Program-made: the position numbers and the translations under genes
In this document: positions 5,174 through 8,167 of the stretch, in pieces
Layout of the letters: every line of letters starts with the position of its first letter
Numbering within the stretch: the stretch's first letter is position 1
NCBI GenBank assembly: GCA_030620915.1
Contig: JAUXIR010000053.1
Location: 1-8,167 of the forward strand
DNA length: 8,167 nt
DNA from: Geopsychrobacter sp.
GTDB lineage: Bacteria; Desulfobacterota; Desulfuromonadia; Desulfuromonadales; Geopsychrobacteraceae
Reading direction: 5' to 3'
The notes under the pieces: generated by a model
Databases searched by the model: none
What the model was told of the DNA's origin: nothing
What the model saw: only the letters and a program-made list of their open reading frames with translations

Positions 5174-7138
5174 ATGCATCGATATCTCTTCAAATTCGTC
5201 AACAAGCTGCGTATCCGCTGGAAGATGCTGGTGGTGGTCCTGCCGCTGGTGGTGCTGCCGCTTTTTCTATCGGGCGGCTTGATCGGCTATGTGGCCACCG
5301 AGCAGTCTTATCAAGGATTGGCTGCGGCGAGTAAAGCCGACCTCGATCACATGGCGAGCTTTACCCTCGATCTGCTCGATTCCCACTATCGCCAATATGA
5401 GGTTTACCAGGCCGACAAGAAGCGGGTGGTCCTACAGGAGCTGGAGGCGTTGGTCGGTCTGGCTTACGGTCTGGTAAATGCCGAACAACAACAGCTAAAA
5501 AGGGGCCGGATCGATCTGGCCTCGGCGCAAAACTCGGCCCGCACGGCCTTAAAGAGCACCGATATCGGCGGCAGCGGCTATCTCTACGCCATGACCAGTA
5601 AGGGGCTGCTGACCTCCCATCTGGCGCGTGAAGGGGAGAATATCTTCGATGAGCAGGATGAGGATGGTCGCTACTTCATCCGCGAGCTCTGCCGCAACGC
5701 AGTCGAATCCGATTCAGACAAGGTTCTCTTCATTGTTTATCCCTGGCGCAATACTGCGCTGGGGGACAGCCGTCCGCGCAAGAAGATCGTCGCCTACCGC
5801 TATTTTCCGGCTTGGGATTGGATCGTCGCCGCCGGGGGCTACCTGGATGAAACCTATGAAAACCTCGACTTCGAACTTTCTTCATTCGCCATCCTAAAAG
5901 AGCAGATCAAGAGCAAGAAGGTTGGAGAAACCGGTTATATCTACGCCCTGGATGGCAAGGGGCAGCTGACCGTCCATCCCGATGCCGAAGGGCGCAATAT
6001 TCTCGGTCTGCGCGATTCGGACGACCGCGCCTTTATCGCCGAGATGATCGAAAAGAAGGATGGCTGGATCCGCTACCCCTGGCGCAATGAGGGGGAGAAA
6101 ACAGCGCGCATGAAGATCGTGCGCTATCGCTACTTTGAACCCTGGGATTGGGTGATTGCGGTCGGTAGCTATGAGGACGAGTTCTACGGACCGGCGAAAC
6201 GTTTGAAGTCGCGGATTATCTCGCATGTGCTGTTTCTGCCGCTGCTGTTCGGACTGGTTGCCGTGGCTCTGGTGTTTCTGGCCTCCAAGGTTTTATCCGA
6301 TCCGATCAACGAGATGATTGCGGTGATCCGCCGGGTTAAGCAGGGGCAACTCGATGAGCAGATGCCGGTCAACAGTCAGGATGAGCTGGGGGAATTGGCG
6401 ATCACCTTTAACCGCATGATCCGCACGCTGCGTCGCCATCAGGATATGGAATCGGCTCTGGCCCAACAGGGCAAGATGGCTTCGCTGGGGGTGCTCTCAT
6501 CGGGGGTGGCCCATGAGATCAACAATCCCCTGGGGGTGATTCTGGGCTATGCCGGCTATCTGGAGAAGAAGATCCCGCCGGAGGATCCAAACTTTCACTT
6601 CATCCATGAAATCAAGCGTGAGAGCAAGCGCTGCAAGAAGATCGTTCAGGATCTGCTCAGCTATGCGCGTACGCCGAAACCGGCGATCGAACCGACCGAT
6701 TTGAATGCTCTGCTTGAGCAGATTGTCGAATTTTCGGTCAATCACACCGATCTGCGCCGGGTTGAAATTCACACCGAGTTCGATCCGCAGCTGCCTGATC
6801 TCCCGATTGACGCCGATCAGTTGCGCCAGGTTTCGATCAACCTGATCTTAAATGCCGCCGCCGCCATGTCGGACGGTGGGGAGGTCAGACTGACGACTTC
6901 CCTGCAGCCTGAGTGGGCACGGGTCGAATTCAAGGATAATGGCAGTGGCATCGAGAGTGAAAATCTGCAGAAAATTTTCGAGCCCTTCTTCACCACCAAG
7001 GCGCGTGGCACCGGTCTTGGGCTGGCCATCACCAAGCAGATCGTCGAGCAGCATCAAGGGGAGATCAGCATCGATTCAACTCTCGGCGAAGGAACAACGG
7101 TGGTGATGTTGCTCCCGTTTGAGCGCGAAGAGTACTGA
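5174..7138 (+). CDS. Membrane sensor histidine kinase, double Cache–HAMP–HisKA–HATPase
   Basis: 654 residues from ATG 5174. Domains in order: a basic N terminus, transmembrane helix at about 19–41, a periplasmic sensor (46–341), a second helix at 352–372, HAMP (370–422), a dimerisation/phosphoacceptor domain with VAHEINNPLG where His447 is the phosphorylation site, and a GHKL ATPase domain with N-box Asn560, DNGSGI (588–593), FEPFFTT (602–608) and GTGLGLA (612–618). The sensor contains two Cache units with matching motifs: SGYLYAMTSKG and TGYIYALDGKG, YPWRN twice (189–193 and 301–305), and PAWDWIVAAGGY/EPWDWVIAVGSY. Known of the family: Cache domains bind small metabolites such as organic acids. 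It transfers phosphate to the regulator encoded 13 nt downstream. The start is uncertain: the frame is open to ATG 5132 (668 residues), but the added 14 residues are unlike a kinase N terminus and a promoter-like element overlaps 5132. GTG 5165 and ATG 5225 are also in frame. None has a good ribosome site. Confidence 0.93.
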   Translation: MHRYLFKFVNKLRIRWKMLVVVLPLVVLPLFLSGGLIGYVATEQSYQGLAAASKADLDHMASFTLDLLDSHYRQYEVYQADKKRVVLQELEALVGLAYGLVNAEQQQLKRGRIDLASAQNSARTALKSTDIGGSGYLYAMTSKGLLTSHLAREGENIFDEQDEDGRYFIRELCRNAVESDSDKVLFIVYPWRNTALGDSRPRKKIVAYRYFPAWDWIVAAGGYLDETYENLDFELSSFAILKEQIKSKKVGETGYIYALDGKGQLTVHPDAEGRNILGLRDSDDRAFIAEMIEKKDGWIRYPWRNEGEKTARMKIVRYRYFEPWDWVIAVGSYEDEFYGPAKRLKSRIISHVLFLPLLFGLVAVALVFLASKVLSDPINEMIAVIRRVKQGQLDEQMPVNSQDELGELAITFNRMIRTLRRHQDMESALAQQGKMASLGVLSSGVAHEINNPLGVILGYAGYLEKKIPPEDPNFHFIHEIKRESKRCKKIVQDLLSYARTPKPAIEPTDLNALLEQIVEFSVNHTDLRRVEIHTEFDPQLPDLPIDADQLRQVSINLILNAAAAMSDGGEVRLTTSLQPEWARVEFKDNGSGIESENLQKIFEPFFTTKARGTGLGLAITKQIVEQHQGEISIDSTLGEGTTVVMLLPFEREEY

Positions 7139-7144
7139 AAGAGG
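7138..7144 (+). promoter_or_regulatory. Ribosome binding site of the response regulator gene
   Basis: AAAGAGG, overlapping the last base of the kinase stop codon, ends 7 nt before the ATG at 7152. It fixes this start and supports translation from one kinase–regulator mRNA. Confidence 0.7.
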
Positions 7145-7151
7145 CAGCAAT

Positions 7152-8167
7152 ATGGCAGCGAAAAAGATCATGATCGTCGACAATGAAGAAGGTCTCTGCC
7201 GGATGATGGAGGCCGTATTGCTGGATGATGGGCACGCGGTGCGCTCCTTTACCGATCCGCTGGAGGCGCTCGAAGTCTTCCGTCCGGGGATCTGGGATCT
7301 GGTGATCAGCGATATCAAGATGCCGGGTATCGACGGTCTCGAGGTTCTCAAGCAGATTAAGGGGATCGAGCCGGATATCCCGGTGATTATGATCACGGCC
7401 TTCGCCACGGTTGAGATGTCGATTCAAGCCTTGCGCCGCGGTGCCTACGATATGTTGACCAAGCCGTTCGAGCCGGACGAATTGCTGTTTCGGGTGCGCA
7501 ATGCCATTAATCACAATGAGTTGCGCGAGGAGAACCAGCATCTGCGCGAAGAGCTGGCCGAAAAGTTTAACTTCAAGAGTATCATCGGCACATCGAGCAG
7601 TCTGCAGCGCCTGCTGGAGCGGGTCGAAAAGGTGGCGGTGCGCGATACCTCGGTGCTGATCACCGGTGAGTCGGGTACCGGGAAAGAGCTGATTGCCCAG
7701 GCGATCCATCACAATTCACCGCGGCGTAATGGCCGTTTTGTCGCCATCAACTGTGGCGCTATCCCGGAATCGGTCCTCGCCAGTGAGCTGTTCGGCCATA
7801 GAAAAGGCTCTTTTACCGGAGCCATCGCCGACCGCGAGGGACTGCTGCAGTCGGCCGATGGCGGCACCCTGTTTCTGGATGAGATCGGCAACCTGCCGCT
7901 GAATGTGCAGAAGACCCTGCTTCGCTTTCTCGAAGAGCGCGAGTTTTTGCGGGTCGGGGATTCCCAACCGATCAAGGTGGATGTGCGCCTGCTGTCGGCG
8001 ACCAATTCGGATCTGAACGAAGAGGTTGAGCGGGGCAGCTTCCGCGAAGATCTGTTCTACCGCTTGAATGTCATCAACCTGCATCTGCCGCCACTGCGTG
8101 AACGGCGGGCGGACATTCCGCTCTTGGCGGCCCATTTTATTGCGCATCAGAATGCCAGTTTCGGCAC
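7152..8167 (+). CDS. NtrC-family sigma54-dependent response regulator (3' end outside window)
   Basis: 338 residues are visible and the frame is open to the right edge, so the C-terminal part is missing. The receiver domain (1–120) has phosphoacceptor Asp54 in SDIKMPG, Thr82 and Lys104 (LTKPF). The acidic pair is Asp10–Asn11 in place of the usual Asp–Asp. A charged linker helix (120–140) leads to the sigma54-interacting AAA+ domain: Walker A GESGTGKE (172–179), the sigma54-contact loop as GSFTGA (219–224; the common form is GAFTGA), Walker B GGTLFLDEIG (237–246), sensor-1 ATN (283–285), and arginine-finger region FREDLFYRLN (297–306). The rest of the AAA+ lid and a Fis-type helix-turn-helix are expected beyond 8167. 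Role: once phosphorylated by the upstream kinase, it oligomerises on enhancer sites and drives open-complex formation by sigma54 RNA polymerase. Target genes are not visible, although a sigma54-like site precedes its own operon. Confidence 0.95.
   Translation, partial: MAAKKIMIVDNEEGLCRMMEAVLLDDGHAVRSFTDPLEALEVFRPGIWDLVISDIKMPGIDGLEVLKQIKGIEPDIPVIMITAFATVEMSIQALRRGAYDMLTKPFEPDELLFRVRNAINHNELREENQHLREELAEKFNFKSIIGTSSSLQRLLERVEKVAVRDTSVLITGESGTGKELIAQAIHHNSPRRNGRFVAINCGAIPESVLASELFGHRKGSFTGAIADREGLLQSADGGTLFLDEIGNLPLNVQKTLLRFLEEREFLRVGDSQPIKVDVRLLSATNSDLNEEVERGSFREDLFYRLNVINLHLPPLRERRADIPLLAAHFIAHQNASFG

Noticed and set aside
7065..7712. Minus-strand open frame across the kinase/regulator junction
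   Set aside because: It is antisense to the receiver domain with its intact Asp54, Thr82 and Lys104; no motif of its own.

Overview
The window holds seven protein-coding genes (six complete, one cut by the right edge) on a GC-rich, densely coded chromosomal stretch. There are no RNA genes, insertion sequences, phage genes or CRISPR repeats that I can see. The gene styles suggest a Gram-negative, probably a member of the Desulfuromonadales/Desulfobacterota: a MoxR–CoxE-like pair, a Ste24-type M48 protease, and a double-Cache kinase with an NtrC-class regulator. This assignment is an inference from gene content; no marker gene is present.

Layout. (1) 19–2061, plus strand: a two-gene unit of a MoxR-type AAA+ ATPase and a VWA-domain protein, separated by 9 nt. 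They are expected to act together as an ATP-driven chaperone/insertase and its metal-site partner. (2) 2113–3514, minus strand, convergent to the first unit: a hotdog-fold acyl-CoA thioesterase, preceded by an unusual 261-residue protein. The C-terminal half of that protein looks like a TIR-like/nucleoside-deoxyribosyltransferase-like nucleotide-binding domain, but the usual acidic residue in its PNV motif is replaced by alanine. (3) 3515–3725: a 211-bp divergent intergenic region with a perfect TATAAT box so close to the next ATG that the transcript is predicted to be leaderless or nearly so. (4) 3726–4958, plus strand: a membrane-embedded M48 (Ste24/CaaX-type) zinc metalloprotease. (5) 4959–5173: an intergenic region with several possible control elements (a GG-N10-GC sigma54-like site, an upstream CGCCA-N7-TGGCG dyad, a TGGTATACCA palindrome, and a CTCCATTT direct repeat). 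(6) 5174–8167, plus strand: a two-component operon of a membrane histidine kinase with two tandem Cache sensor modules, followed 13 nt later by an NtrC-family sigma54-activating response regulator that runs off the window.

How the parts work together. The kinase and regulator form one signalling pathway: periplasmic small-molecule sensing, phosphotransfer to Asp54, then sigma54-dependent transcription. The sigma54-like site and dyad just upstream raise the possibility of autoregulation. The other units look like independent housekeeping or stress functions. I see no clear new multi-gene system. The most unusual items are the TIR-like protein with the altered acidic position, the apparently leaderless protease gene, and the control region in front of the two-component operon.
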